Shown piece by piece: positions 9,718-18,890 of a DNA stretch of 64,000 bases (position 1 is the first letter of the stretch; each line of letters opens with the position of its first letter). The notes beneath the pieces were generated by a model. It searched no databases. It saw only the letters and a program-made list of their open reading frames with translations, and was not told where the DNA came from. The stretch spans positions 5,880,501-5,944,500 of the forward strand of contig NZ_OY762614.1 of the NCBI RefSeq assembly GCF_963666145.1, in the 5' to 3' direction. Position numbers and translations under genes: made by a program. The DNA is from an uncultured Desulfobacter sp. GTDB taxonomy: Bacteria > Desulfobacterota > Desulfobacteria > Desulfobacterales > Desulfobacteraceae.

Positions 9718-10804
9718 CGTCTCCCTCCAAGCTTATATATTTCCCATATTGGTTGAATATTTGGTCAAAAATATCTCTATTTTCAATATTAGTGTCGGCT
9801 TTTTCTTTAAGCATCTCAAACTTCACCTGATCACTTTTTAGCTTTTTCAACATAATGTACATGCAGACTACGTATGAGCTGTCCAGTATAAATACCGCGT
9901 TTTCATCTATACCCTTCTCTTTTTTTTTATAACAAATTACCTGTAAAATCGAAGTGTCAGGACGGAATAATGCCTTAACTTTTCCTTCTGTATGATTGTT
10001 AAATATGAATTTATCGGGTGGATCTTGATATGATCGTTTTCCAAACTCATGTATCCGTAAAGCGGTACCGGCTTCGTCGATTAAGGCCAAAAATTTATGA
10101 TTTTCCAGCCTGAGTTGATCTTTTTCAGGGCTGACGATATGAAGATATATAACGTCATCGTCAACATCAATGGAGAATATTGACAAATGATCCTTATTTT
10201 GTGTTTGCGTCAGAGCCCGCTTAATCGCTTTTGCTTTGTCTGGAAATTTCTCATAAACCTTATTTAAAAGATCTCGGTATTGTTTGAGGTTCAGAAATTC
10301 ACCAGTTTGCTCGGTAGATAAATATTTTCTGCATTCCTCATCATTTCCTGCCTCGGTGATGACTTCATCCGTCATAATGTACGAATATTCAAAAGGGGCT
10401 TCAACAGGCATTCCCAGCACCTTTTTTATATCAGCGAGAGATGTATTTAAAATAGATTCGATCTGTTTAATTTTTCCAGTTTTATTTTTTTTCAACTCTC
10501 TTAGCGCTTTCCATAGATATTTGTAAATGGATTCTGTTTTGAATCGGATATTTCTGCTATTTTTCGTTAATTTTCTTTTTATGACATATCTTTGATGAAA
10601 TTCAACTGCTAACACTACCATGATCGGCGGGAAGAAGTCAAAATGAGGATGGTCATCATTGAACTCCGCCCACCGGTCAAAAATTGTTGATAATGACAGG
10701 GGGGTCGTTTTAAACCCACGATCCGTCGGTATTTTTTCAAATAGCCTAAAGGTACGATCACCGGGTTCTATCAAAAATAGTGTAGTCTCTGAATTGTCGT
10801 TCAT
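9710..10804 (-). CDS. Hypothetical protein coupled to PolB
   Basis: 364 residues, not recognised. It is rich in Lys, Asp and Glu, largely alpha/beta, with no signal peptide. The start codon overlaps the polymerase stop codon (ATGA, 10801-10804), so it is made together with the polymerase and may be a stoichiometric partner. It contains a beta segment with FSIDVDDDVIYLHIV (about 220), but I cannot assign a catalytic site. Confidence 0.65.
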   Translation of the reverse strand: MNDNSETTLFLIEPGDRTFRLFEKIPTDRGFKTTPLSLSTIFDRWAEFNDDHPHFDFFPPIMVVLAVEFHQRYVIKRKLTKNSRNIRFKTESIYKYLWKALRELKKNKTGKIKQIESILNTSLADIKKVLGMPVEAPFEYSYIMTDEVITEAGNDEECRKYLSTEQTGEFLNLKQYRDLLNKVYEKFPDKAKAIKRALTQTQNKDHLSIFSIDVDDDVIYLHIVSPEKDQLRLENHKFLALIDEAGTALRIHEFGKRSYQDPPDKFIFNNHTEGKVKALFRPDTSILQVICYKKKEKGIDENAVFILDSSYVVCMYIMLKKLKSDQVKFEMLKEKADTNIENRDIFDQIFNQYGKYISLEGDDE

Positions 10805-13800
10805 TTTCCTATCAGTTTGTCTAAAAAGTAAGAGGCTTCAAGATTCAGCTTTGATGCCATTTTTTTGATTTGTCGTCTATTTGCTGCGGTATCTTTAAGT
10901 CCATGGTAAATTGGGCGTTGATCCCGTAGTCTCCTATATTGGTCCCGAGATAATTTAAAAAATTTCAACGTTCTAAAAACCTCCTTATTCAAGGAAAAAC
11001 CGTGATCTTTTTGGTAAGCTTGTAATGCCAAATAAAAATGGTCAGTGCATAATTTTTCACTCGGATTTTTCCGGGAACCAGTAGGCTTAGCTGTCTCTGC
11101 TATAGCCCTGGCGCATCTCTCAGCATCTTTGGCTTTCATATGCAAAGATCTAAAGATATCTTTCAGTTCCTGAAAATCGTAAAAGGGACGACTGTGTGGA
11201 ATAAATTTTTTTCTTAGCATTTCCTTCAATTGTCTTTCCGTCAGCTGATTTCTAAACCGGTCCTTAATCTGTTCCAAATTCGGTAACTGCCCTTTAGCAT
11301 GCATATCGGAGAAAGGTGGAATAATGTTCTTAGGTCCGCTGAAAATGGCACTGATGACCTCTGCTATAAGTTCGGATTGGTGCTGTTTAAACTCGCTGCT
11401 GTCAAAAAGTAAGGCGATGGTTTCTTCAGGATCTGTTCCAAATGTAATGGATAATGTTTCTACCAGATCTTTCAAAACCGTTGTCATGCGCACGATACCA
11501 GGTTCCCATGCTCCTTTTTTAGCATACTGGATGTTATGGGTCTTCCAGGTCCTGGGTGATATCCTGGATAAGTCCTTTTCTTCCCAGATGCTGTTAAGTT
11601 TTTCAGCGATGAGCTTGTAAGGTGGTAATGTTTTTTCCGTTGGTATCTTCTCCTGGAGCAATCCTCTAAGAAACATAACCGTTACAGCACTTGCCTCGCC
11701 GGATCTAAATCGTGTTCTCCGCCCTTGGGTTTCAACACGATGAAGGACTTTTTCACTTTTAGCAATGTATCCGGTTTTTCTAATAGCTTCCATATGGTTC
11801 CGGTAAAGCAGCATCTCCTTTAAATTTTTAAACGGCCTGCTGAAAGGTGACACTGTCGATTGCTCGTCATCAGTCCATTCTAACTTGCGTTTCCAGTCAA
11901 AATCGGTGTTGAGTTTACGTTGATCAACCGTACCGATCAGATCAAATTTGCCGTCGCTTTCAATAATATCCCTGAAGCCCATGAGCTTATGAAATGGATA
12001 TTCAATTATGATTTCTTGACCTTTTTCAGTTTTTATAAGTTGATCCAACAGCCAGTCTGCTTCAACTTTTCGTCTTTTAAATCCCCCTTTATCCTGAAGT
12101 TTTTTATACTCCTCCCCAGCTAATCTTTTATCATCAAACTTCTCTTCCATGATTTCAGACAAGGGTGGTTTCTGTCCAAATTTTGCCAATATTGAGGATT
12201 TGCCAGAATTAAAGGTACCTATTTGCCCCCTGGTTTTCACTGAATAAATCTTGTCAGCCATGTGCTTGATTTCAAGGATCTGATTGCTGCCGGTTAACTT
12301 TTGTCTGGAATACCGCATCTGCTTGATGGACAGGTGGTTGTTGATGATGTCCATAAGGCCGTCACAACCGGCAAACTTCAAAACTTCAATCAATGCTTCT
12401 TCATCACCACTATTCAGTTCTGGTTCTCCGTCATTGTCATTATAGAACTTGTCTTCAACAGAAAAACCAGGTTCACAAGAGAGACCGATGAGAAGACCGT
12501 CTGTTGTGGCAGAGATCACAGTAATCTTGTCTTCATCCTTCCTGTTACGATTAAATTCACTGATGCTGAGTAGGGTGGCTGAAAGAGCCGCCCTGGCCAA
12601 TGAGGTCACCAAGGATGCTGTGAGGGGATCAGTGATTTTTGAGGGAAGCAATGCGGTTATTTCTCCAGTGCTCGGGCGGTAACTTCTTTTCATATTGAGC
12701 CCTTGCGCAAGCTTACCATAAAAGCTATTCATTATCTCTTTGATCATTTTTTCATAAATCTGATACGTTATTTTATCATTTTTCTCCTTATCAGTGAGGT
12801 GTTTTTTCTTGTTCAGGTTTTTTAGTTTATCCTTATAATCTTTTCGTTCTTTTGCTAATCGACTGAGATGTTTTTTAGCAAATCGTAATGGTAAACCTAT
12901 TTCATCTTGATCGCTGGGGTCCTCCAAATCCGAATATGTTTCCATCTCCATCGGGAATTCAATGCTGGTGATCGGAGTAATGTCTGCGTTAGCATCCAAG
13001 GCTAATAATATCTCGGATGCCGTGGCTACGGTCTTGCCTTCAAGTGGATAAATCAGGCCGTAATCTTTGTGATGAACGGGTAAACATGGAAAATCTGTAC
13101 CTTCAGGGAATCTAAATAATATCTGTGCAGCGCCCGGTATCAAATATCTTTCAATGGAACTGTCCTTGCCCTTTTTTGCATTATCCCATTTTTTCTGCCA
13201 TTTCTTAATCAAGGTGTCGTCTTTGACGGTTGCGGCATTCCTGATTTTTTCTCCATGGTTCTTGTTTTCAGGACGCATTAAATTGTTGTTAAAGGCTTGT
13301 ATGGATATACGGTCTAAAGCCTCCTTGGCGTTTAACAGGTTTGTTAAAGGGATATTCTCTTTTTCCAGCTCTTTGATTATTTCATCAGACAGATTGTAAT
13401 TGATCGGGATGTGGGTGATATCTCCATTTAGATCGACTTGCGGGCATAGAGTCATAGCAGTCGGATAACACCCGGTGAAATCAATATCCACGTAAAATTT
13501 ATTTTTAGTTTCTGGGTAATTTGCTGTATTCCCTACAAAAAATCCTTCATTGCGGCCACCGTAATAGGAACTTTTTATGCTGACAAAGGCCTTATAAAGT
13601 TCATAATCCTGCTGATAATTGTCTTCCTTTTTTCTGTCAAATTTATGGATGTCTTCAAACTTCTTTTCCAGGCGCTCTCTATACTCTTTAAATTCAGGGT
13701 TGGCATTCAGGAATCCTTCCACAGCGGCAGATGCTATGGTTTTGTATAAACGGAACCTTGTCCCTGCCAACTCAATCAATGAGCTTTGCAGCAAAAAAAA

Positions 13801-14457
13801 TAGTTGTAGAGTCACCTCGGTATCTCTAAGGGCGTATTCCTTAAATCTTTCGGGGTCTTCTTCCCAAAGAATGTGCATATTCTCTATGTGATATTGAGAA
13901 ATGGGGATTTTCCCTTTATCAGGTTCTCCTAATAATGCTGAGAGATTTTTCAACGATTTATACTTCGCCGGTGCCAGCAAAATTGTATCGAAAAATTTGA
14001 TGTCCAGTTTCACTCTTTTATCAATAGTCTGCTTGATGGTATGTGCGTCAGTGACCACAGTTTTTCTGACCAACATCAGTCTTTTGGTAATCTCTTTGTC
14101 GTCTCTGTCAGCAAGGACTGTCCACTCTCCTAAAAAATGATGACTGATGAGAATGACAAGGTTTTTAACCTTATTTAATTTCGATGGAAGTTCGCCTAAA
14201 TAGACTGATCGTATGCCCCGTTCTATTAAATCCCTAAGTCTAAGCCTTTCTCCGGGTTTCATTTTTATAAAAATGTTTTCAGTTCTGCGATTGGATGCGG
14301 TCGCTACCTGGTAGGATAATACGTTATTTTTATTACCTTTTCTGTGCCACTCTGCGTCAATGGCGATAAAAAACACATTATCGTATTTGATCCTGCTATA
14401 TTTCTTAAAATGATAAAAAAATTGTTTGTACTTAAGGTGTAACGTATCGAAATCCAT
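10801..14457 (-). CDS. Family-B DNA polymerase with exonuclease domain, pipolin-like, extended C-terminus
   Basis: 1,218 residues. The N-terminal 3'-5' exonuclease has Exo I IAIDAEW (32-37), an Exo II candidate FFDT (155-158) and Exo III YALRD (208-212). The polymerase core has motif A DFTGCYP (326-332), motif B KEIMNSFYG (573-581), motif C as TTDG (651-654, the first Asp of the usual DTD being Thr) and KTRG (741-744) where most family-B enzymes have KxY. A Lys-rich insertion (about 505-570) lies between motifs A and B, where protein-primed and self-priming PolBs have extra subdomains. From memory, KTRG marks primer-independent piPolBs. About 400 further residues (820-1218) form an unrecognised extension. 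It probably replicates or repairs the island. The next gene overlaps its stop. Confidence 0.88.
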   Translation of the reverse strand: MDFDTLHLKYKQFFYHFKKYSRIKYDNVFFIAIDAEWHRKGNKNNVLSYQVATASNRRTENIFIKMKPGERLRLRDLIERGIRSVYLGELPSKLNKVKNLVILISHHFLGEWTVLADRDDKEITKRLMLVRKTVVTDAHTIKQTIDKRVKLDIKFFDTILLAPAKYKSLKNLSALLGEPDKGKIPISQYHIENMHILWEEDPERFKEYALRDTEVTLQLFFLLQSSLIELAGTRFRLYKTIASAAVEGFLNANPEFKEYRERLEKKFEDIHKFDRKKEDNYQQDYELYKAFVSIKSSYYGGRNEGFFVGNTANYPETKNKFYVDIDFTGCYPTAMTLCPQVDLNGDITHIPINYNLSDEIIKELEKENIPLTNLLNAKEALDRISIQAFNNNLMRPENKNHGEKIRNAATVKDDTLIKKWQKKWDNAKKGKDSSIERYLIPGAAQILFRFPEGTDFPCLPVHHKDYGLIYPLEGKTVATASEILLALDANADITPITSIEFPMEMETYSDLEDPSDQDEIGLPLRFAKKHLSRLAKERKDYKDKLKNLNKKKHLTDKEKNDKITYQIYEKMIKEIMNSFYGKLAQGLNMKRSYRPSTGEITALLPSKITDPLTASLVTSLARAALSATLLSISEFNRNRKDEDKITVISATTDGLLIGLSCEPGFSVEDKFYNDNDGEPELNSGDEEALIEVLKFAGCDGLMDIINNHLSIKQMRYSRQKLTGSNQILEIKHMADKIYSVKTRGQIGTFNSGKSSILAKFGQKPPLSEIMEEKFDDKRLAGEEYKKLQDKGGFKRRKVEADWLLDQLIKTEKGQEIIIEYPFHKLMGFRDIIESDGKFDLIGTVDQRKLNTDFDWKRKLEWTDDEQSTVSPFSRPFKNLKEMLLYRNHMEAIRKTGYIAKSEKVLHRVETQGRRTRFRSGEASAVTVMFLRGLLQEKIPTEKTLPPYKLIAEKLNSIWEEKDLSRISPRTWKTHNIQYAKKGAWEPGIVRMTTVLKDLVETLSITFGTDPEETIALLFDSSEFKQHQSELIAEVISAIFSGPKNIIPPFSDMHAKGQLPNLEQIKDRFRNQLTERQLKEMLRKKFIPHSRPFYDFQELKDIFRSLHMKAKDAERCARAIAETAKPTGSRKNPSEKLCTDHFYLALQAYQKDHGFSLNKEVFRTLKFFKLSRDQYRRLRDQRPIYHGLKDTAANRRQIKKMASKLNLEASYFLDKLIGK

Positions 14458-14493
14458 AAGATTTATCCCAACAAAGATTCTCCACTGGGTTTA

Positions 14494-14600
14494 GTCGATA
14501 AGGGCTTTGCCCTTGTCGAACATCAGTTTTTAAAAATTTTAAAACACAAATAAAAAGTAAATCGCATAGCGGAACTGGCAGTAAGCCAGTATCCGCTATG
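14494..14600. other. Hairpin-rich, AT-rich spacer upstream of polB (candidate origin)
   Basis: Two strong inverted repeats lie in the 217-bp gap before polB. The first is GTCGATAAGGGC with GCCCTTGTCGA (14494-14519). The second is CATAGCGGA...TCCGCTATG with an inner CTGGC/GCCAG (14565-14600). Between them is an almost pure A/T stretch (14527-14545). The combination fits a replication origin, though a terminator plus regulatory hairpin would look similar. Confidence 0.4.
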
Positions 14601-14674
14601 AAGATAACGCGGAAAAAAAAGATAATAAAAACGAGAGAAGGCTTTTCTCTGGCCGTAAAAGAAATTAAGAATTG

Positions 14675-15451
14675 TTATTCCATTGCTTGTTCAATCGTCT
14701 TGGATAATTGCTTATATTTTTGGATTAAGTCGTCTTGCTTTTTTAGTTTTTTATTTAAAGCTGCGACGTCTTTTTCCAAAATTTTGGCCTTTTCCAATGT
14801 GTTCGTTTTGATGGCATTTCGCTCTTCGTCCGATAATTTTTTAAGCGCCTCTAAAGACCGCATGTTTTCATGTTTGTCATCAAATAATTGATCTGGAAAA
14901 TCCAATAATGACAGCAGGGCGGTACTGGCCGATTTGCCCAATAACAGCTCTTTTTTCCTTTTATCCAGTGATCTTACCGAGAGATTATTATCGTTAATTT
15001 CATTAATCAACTTGATTTTATCATCAAGGCCTTTAACGCTTAAAAGTCGAATCTTATGGCTAACGGGGAGCTTTCCAAACGTGTGGAAAGATTCTTCACT
15101 GCTGTTATTTTTAAGATCATTGTTTTGAACAACAAGCCCTATAGCATTGTATATCCAGGACTTTGACGGCGCGCCGAATGAACTTTCTTGTAACTTTTTG
15201 ATCAGTTGATTCAATGAGCCTTTTTTTGATGAGTTCTTTTCACGTGCTTTTTCAAAATCGCCATCGTAGAATTCTTTTAACAGATACTCTCCGGTTTCAA
15301 GAATGGCAGCATCTACGGCTTTATCCGCAGTGGTAAATATTTTAAAAATTTCCTCGTATGCCTGTTCAACCAATGTATTATCAACTGCGTTTGTGGCAGA
15401 TTCATCCTTGGCTGAATCTTTAACAGCAGGAGCCTGTAAGTTTTCGGTCAT
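14675..15451 (-). CDS. Predicted DNA-binding/plasmid-type protein, coiled coil
   Basis: 258 residues from the ATG at 15451, which has AAGGGA upstream; a start 33 bp earlier is possible but worse. The central region (SSFGAPSKSWIYNAIGL, then KIRLLSVKGLDDKIKLINEI) is helical. It resembles plasmid or phage proteins of the ParB/KorB-like kind, and residues 190-258 form a Lys/Glu coiled coil. It lies between the integrase and the polymerase, on the other side of the hairpin spacer. Initiator or partition function is a guess. Confidence 0.6.
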   Translation of the reverse strand: MTENLQAPAVKDSAKDESATNAVDNTLVEQAYEEIFKIFTTADKAVDAAILETGEYLLKEFYDGDFEKAREKNSSKKGSLNQLIKKLQESSFGAPSKSWIYNAIGLVVQNNDLKNNSSEESFHTFGKLPVSHKIRLLSVKGLDDKIKLINEINDNNLSVRSLDKRKKELLLGKSASTALLSLLDFPDQLFDDKHENMRSLEALKKLSDEERNAIKTNTLEKAKILEKDVAALNKKLKKQDDLIQKYKQLSKTIEQAME

Positions 15452-15567
15452 AGAAAATCCCTTTTTTATGTAAGTAAATTTCATCGAATTGTTTTAGATT
15501 TATCATATTTTGCCCATTGATTCGTCGTTTTGTCCAGCAAAATCAATTCCTTTTCTATAAATTCAAA

Positions 15568-15600
15568 AAAAGCCCCACATAACTTATGGTGGGGCTTTTG
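15568..15600 (-). terminator. Rho-independent terminator of the integrase gene
   Basis: On the minus strand AAAAGCCCCAC pairs with GTGGGGCT and is followed by a run of T. It lies about 40 bp after the integrase stop and separates the integrase from the polB-side genes. Confidence 0.8.
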
Positions 15601-15637
15601 GGTATTAGTGATATATCAATTGTTCTGTTGATATAGC

Positions 15638-16867
15638 TTATTTCATTGCCTGTTCCAATTGCACTGATACTGATTCGCTGGCGTTCAGTAACTTCTTTGA
15701 TGCCAGGTGCGAATATCTGGCGGACATTGATACCGTCTTGTGCCCGAGCAGTTTACTAATGGTGTATAGAGATACGTTGTCAGATCCAGAGGCCAACCAG
15801 GAGGCATAGGTATGCCTCAAATCGTGAATTCGCAGGTCTTTTATGTCAGCCATCCGGCATGCATTTGCAAATGTTTTCCTCGGGGTTGTGATGTGTCCTT
15901 TAGGGCCTCTCCCTGGGAAAACATGGGGATTTCCGGCAATCCTATACTTTTTTAATCGATTTAAGGTATCAAGTGCTTGAGTGTTCAACATGACCAACCG
16001 AGAGTAGCCATTTTTAACTTTATCTCCTTCCAAGCTTGCAATTTTTTGATCAAAATCTACAGACTCCCAAGTCAGGCTGCATGCCTCACCCAGCCGACAT
16101 CCAGTACAGAGCAAAAACCAAAGCAGTAAGGACGACAGTCTTTGGGGTATGATGTCCAACGCCGATTTCAATCGTCTTACTTCATCCTGACTGAGAAACC
16201 GGGTCCGCCCTTCACTTTCTTTGAATTTCTTTATTCTGCTGCACGGGTTTATACCTTCCAGAAACTCCCAATCTATAGCTGTAGAAAAGACTTTTGATAG
16301 CAGGCTCAGATACCGATTTGCACTGGCCTCGCTTGATCTTTCTTTGATCTCGTTTAAAAACCTGATGACATCATGTTTTTTGATATCTGATAAAAGCTGA
16401 TCGCCAAATCTCTCTTTTAAATCCAAATCAAACTTGTTTTGATCACACTTCCAAGATTTTTTGTAAATTTTGGCGTGGTCAATCATATATTTTTCTTCGA
16501 AAAATTCTCCGAATGTTAGCTCGGTAGCCTTGATCTCTTTCGCTTCCTGGGGGTCAATGCCATTGAGCAGAAGATTCCGCTTGTTTTCATTTACAACTGC
16601 ACGGGCATCATCAACAGTTACAGCAGGAAATTCGCCTATTCTATAACACCGGCGTAACGTTTTTCTGCCTTTCTTTACCCTGTAGCGGTGCAGAAAATAC
16701 TTTTTCCCGTTTTTTGATACACTTAGTTTTAGGTTACGACATTCGCTGTCCGTGTACTCCCTTTCAGTTGAAGCGCTGTCTCGATCATGCGGGGGGAGGC
16801 TTTCAATTGCTCTTTTATTAAAACGGAAGGTACGGCACTCCTTTGAATTTTTGTTTGTTTTTGACAT
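15638..16867 (-). CDS. Tyrosine integrase of the island (DUF4102/P4-type)
   Basis: 409 residues from the ATG at 16867, which has AAGGA 7 bp upstream; the frame is open further, but without a ribosome site. The N-terminal arm-binding domain (about 10-105, with NGKKYFLHRYRVKKGRK and IGEFPAVTVDDAR) is of the DUF4102 kind. A SAM-like core-binding domain (about 120-210) and the catalytic domain follow, with Arg in CTGCRLGEAC, HDLRHT, LGHKTV and the Tyr in SARYSHL. All catalytic residues are present. It carries out integration and excision at the tRNA-Arg repeats. Its position mid-island, about 15 kb from the left border and 13 kb from the right, is unusual. Confidence 0.93.
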   Translation of the reverse strand: MSKTNKNSKECRTFRFNKRAIESLPPHDRDSASTEREYTDSECRNLKLSVSKNGKKYFLHRYRVKKGRKTLRRCYRIGEFPAVTVDDARAVVNENKRNLLLNGIDPQEAKEIKATELTFGEFFEEKYMIDHAKIYKKSWKCDQNKFDLDLKERFGDQLLSDIKKHDVIRFLNEIKERSSEASANRYLSLLSKVFSTAIDWEFLEGINPCSRIKKFKESEGRTRFLSQDEVRRLKSALDIIPQRLSSLLLWFLLCTGCRLGEACSLTWESVDFDQKIASLEGDKVKNGYSRLVMLNTQALDTLNRLKKYRIAGNPHVFPGRGPKGHITTPRKTFANACRMADIKDLRIHDLRHTYASWLASGSDNVSLYTISKLLGHKTVSMSARYSHLASKKLLNASESVSVQLEQAMK

Positions 16868-17008
16868 AATGTTTTCCTTACATAGCTTTTTTTTAGAATA
16901 GTCTCGGGCCTGGTGACGGGGTATTGAGTAACAAGGACTTAAATTCAGTGGAGCCCGAGCCCGAATCCCTTGCAACTCAATCATTTGTTGATTTAAACGG
17001 TTAAATTC

Positions 17009-17026
17009 CGGGTCGTACTCGGGTCA
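17009..17026. promoter_or_regulatory. Paired CGGGTC boxes upstream of integrase
   Basis: CGGGTCG at 17009 and CGGGTCA at 17020, 11 bp apart, about 140 bp upstream of the integrase start. Same motif and period as the pairs at the two island ends. May be where the integrase or an excisionase binds and controls integrase expression. Confidence 0.45.
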
Positions 17027-17144
17027 AAAAGCAAAGTTTTCGTCTATGCTCTTGGCGAAAACCTTATTGATATGACGGGGTAAAATAAGTTTTGAGGATT
17101 GAGGATTTTGCAGAAACGATCAAAATACTTTGAATGGAAATGAG

Positions 17145-17549
17145 TTACATTTCCATGGCCGAAAGGAGTATATTATCGGGGGTGTTAAAATATATGGTTT
17201 GGCAAGACTTTTCATCTTCGCCATTCCAATGAATTGGGATTTTATTTTGTATGAGGAATTGCAATAGATCTGGGTCAAAAAGCGATAAAAGCAGTTTCTT
17301 TTCAATGGACGAAGACCCGTTGACCCGCATTTTATGATGTTCAATAATGTATTCAGCCACAGGAGACGTTTCTTGGAAGAATCCAACACCGGTCTCTTCT
17401 CCCATGATTTCTACGGTCATTGTAAAATCATCAAAATGGCAATCATGGACAAACTTGAAGTTTATGGCCGTAATGTTGAACTCTTCCTCAATATCCCAAT
17501 AAGCTTGTTTTACCTCTTCCAGGGTAATAATTTTTTTTATGATTTTCAT
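17145..17549 (-). CDS. Hypothetical protein
   Basis: 134 residues from the ATG at 17549, which is preceded by GGGGGAG. Not recognised. Acidic alpha/beta protein with no signal peptide or membrane segment; the C-terminal half has LLLSLFDPDLLQFLIQNKIP. It lies among small genes typical of integrative elements, downstream of the DUF2958 gene on the same strand but separated from it by a strong hairpin. Confidence 0.6.
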   Translation of the reverse strand: MKIIKKIITLEEVKQAYWDIEEEFNITAINFKFVHDCHFDDFTMTVEIMGEETGVGFFQETSPVAEYIIEHHKMRVNGSSSIEKKLLLSLFDPDLLQFLIQNKIPIHWNGEDEKSCQTIYFNTPDNILLSAMEM

Positions 17550-17664
17550 GTACTCCCCCCTCAAAACAGAAAAAGAGTTTACCCGTCCTTTTAATAAGGG
17601 TGGTAAACTGTTTTTTGTTAAAGCTCTAAAGCATAAGATATTAAATTTGTTTTGTTTTTTTCAA

Positions 17665-17712
17665 AGAACTATGAACAGGGATTGCCTTGCGGGCATCCCT
17701 GTTCATAGTTCT
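17665..17712. terminator. Long perfect hairpin (18-bp arms)
   Basis: AGAACTATGAACAGGGAT pairs perfectly with ATCCCTGTTCATAGTTCT around a short loop that can extend the stem after a one-base bulge. Both neighbours read leftwards, so it is likely a terminator after the DUF2958 gene. The arms are longer than most terminators. Confidence 0.6.
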
Positions 17713-17787
17713 ATATTTATTGTTAAATTATTTTCTTTGAGAAAATCCGGGTTGATGAAAGGTATATAGGGCATAAGTTTTATGCGG

Positions 17788-18105
17788 CTACACTCGAATA
17801 TGTTCCACTTCTGATGCAGGTCTGATCAGCCACGATTCTTCAGGTTCACAACAGATTTGAGTTGAATAGATAGTGATGGATTTGAGTTCGCTGAATGAAA
17901 AATAGCCCCATTCAGCATTAATGTCGTCATTATTCAACATCGCGAAACCGAAAAACCTATCTACTCCATCAAATTCACATGCAAACCAATGAGAATTGAA
18001 GATATAGAAGTGGAGATAAATGAGTTTATCTCTCAGTGGGATTTTTTCTGTTTCGTATAGTCTTGGAATGGCGTCAAGTCTCCTTTGAGATGGAGTTTGC
18101 CACAT
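17788..18105 (-). CDS. DUF2958-family protein
   Basis: 105 residues with the family pattern WFACEFDGVDRFFGFAML followed by WGYFSFSELKS. DUF2958 proteins are small, found almost only on plasmids and integrative elements, and of unknown biochemical function. The start has a perfect AGGAGG. It follows the RadC-like gene on the same strand, a common pairing on mobile elements. Confidence 0.8.
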   Translation of the reverse strand: MWQTPSQRRLDAIPRLYETEKIPLRDKLIYLHFYIFNSHWFACEFDGVDRFFGFAMLNNDDINAEWGYFSFSELKSITIYSTQICCEPEESWLIRPASEVEHIRV

Positions 18106-18170
18106 ACTTACCTCCTAAAATTTTATTGTGTTACGGGTGTATCTGAGTTTTTTGCTATGAGGTAGGCCGG

Positions 18171-18671
18171 TTAGAGAACAGAATGGCATGAGATTTCAGA
18201 TATTTTATTTTGGATTGTTTTAAGCTGCCCTTCCTGCTGCATACTGCTGTACCCGTCTCCAACGATGATATGATCGTGGATACAAGCTCCTATGGATTCT
18301 AAGGCAATGCCAATTTTAAAGGTTATTTCAAGGTCACTCTTGGATGGGACCGTGTCACCGGAAGGGTGGTTATGGATTAACACAACAGCCTCGCTTTTAA
18401 ATTCAAGCATCTTTTTTATAATTTCCCGTGGGTATACCGCCGCTGTTGCGATCGTACCTGTAAACATTTTTTCTATAGCCAGGATCTTGTTTTTTGCATT
18501 GAGGAAAATACAGTAGAAACTTTCAATATCATCCTGGACAGCAAACAAGGGTTTGACAACGGCGTAAACTTCATCAGGATTACTCAGGGTTTGCCCGGGT
18601 GACGCTTCTTTAACCATAGATGCGAAGATTCCGGATCGTAGATTTTCCCAAAATTCTGCTTTTTCACACAT
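18171..18671 (-). CDS. RadC-like JAB/MPN domain protein
   Basis: 166 residues, covering the JAB domain of RadC without the N-terminal helix-hairpin-helix part. The metal-binding signature HNHPSGDTVPSKSD (about 109-122) is intact, along with FYCIFLNAKNKI and VYPREI. RadC-like proteins of this short form are widespread on phages and integrative elements and are linked to antirestriction neighbours; true repair activity is unproven. AGGAGA precedes the start. Confidence 0.87.
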   Translation of the reverse strand: MCEKAEFWENLRSGIFASMVKEASPGQTLSNPDEVYAVVKPLFAVQDDIESFYCIFLNAKNKILAIEKMFTGTIATAAVYPREIIKKMLEFKSEAVVLIHNHPSGDTVPSKSDLEITFKIGIALESIGACIHDHIIVGDGYSSMQQEGQLKTIQNKISEISCHSVL

Positions 18672-18890
18672 AGAGGTTTTCTCCTATATTGATGGCGTTA
18701 ATCCGCAAATGACTAAAAATATATATTCCCTCTAATAATATTTGTCTGAAAATTGGATTGATACATCTATCTAAAAATACAGCTAAAATCGTCATTAAAT
18801 GGCGTTTGAATGGATATAATGATTTTGAAATGGATGCGTTTGTAAGCGTCTCACAAATTATAAATACTATACAAACAAGGGAGGAAATTC

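Noticed and set aside
10801..14457. Casposon interpretation of the PolB element
   Set aside because: Casposons encode a Cas1 integrase and have terminal inverted repeats. Here the integrase is a tyrosine recombinase and the borders are direct tRNA repeats.
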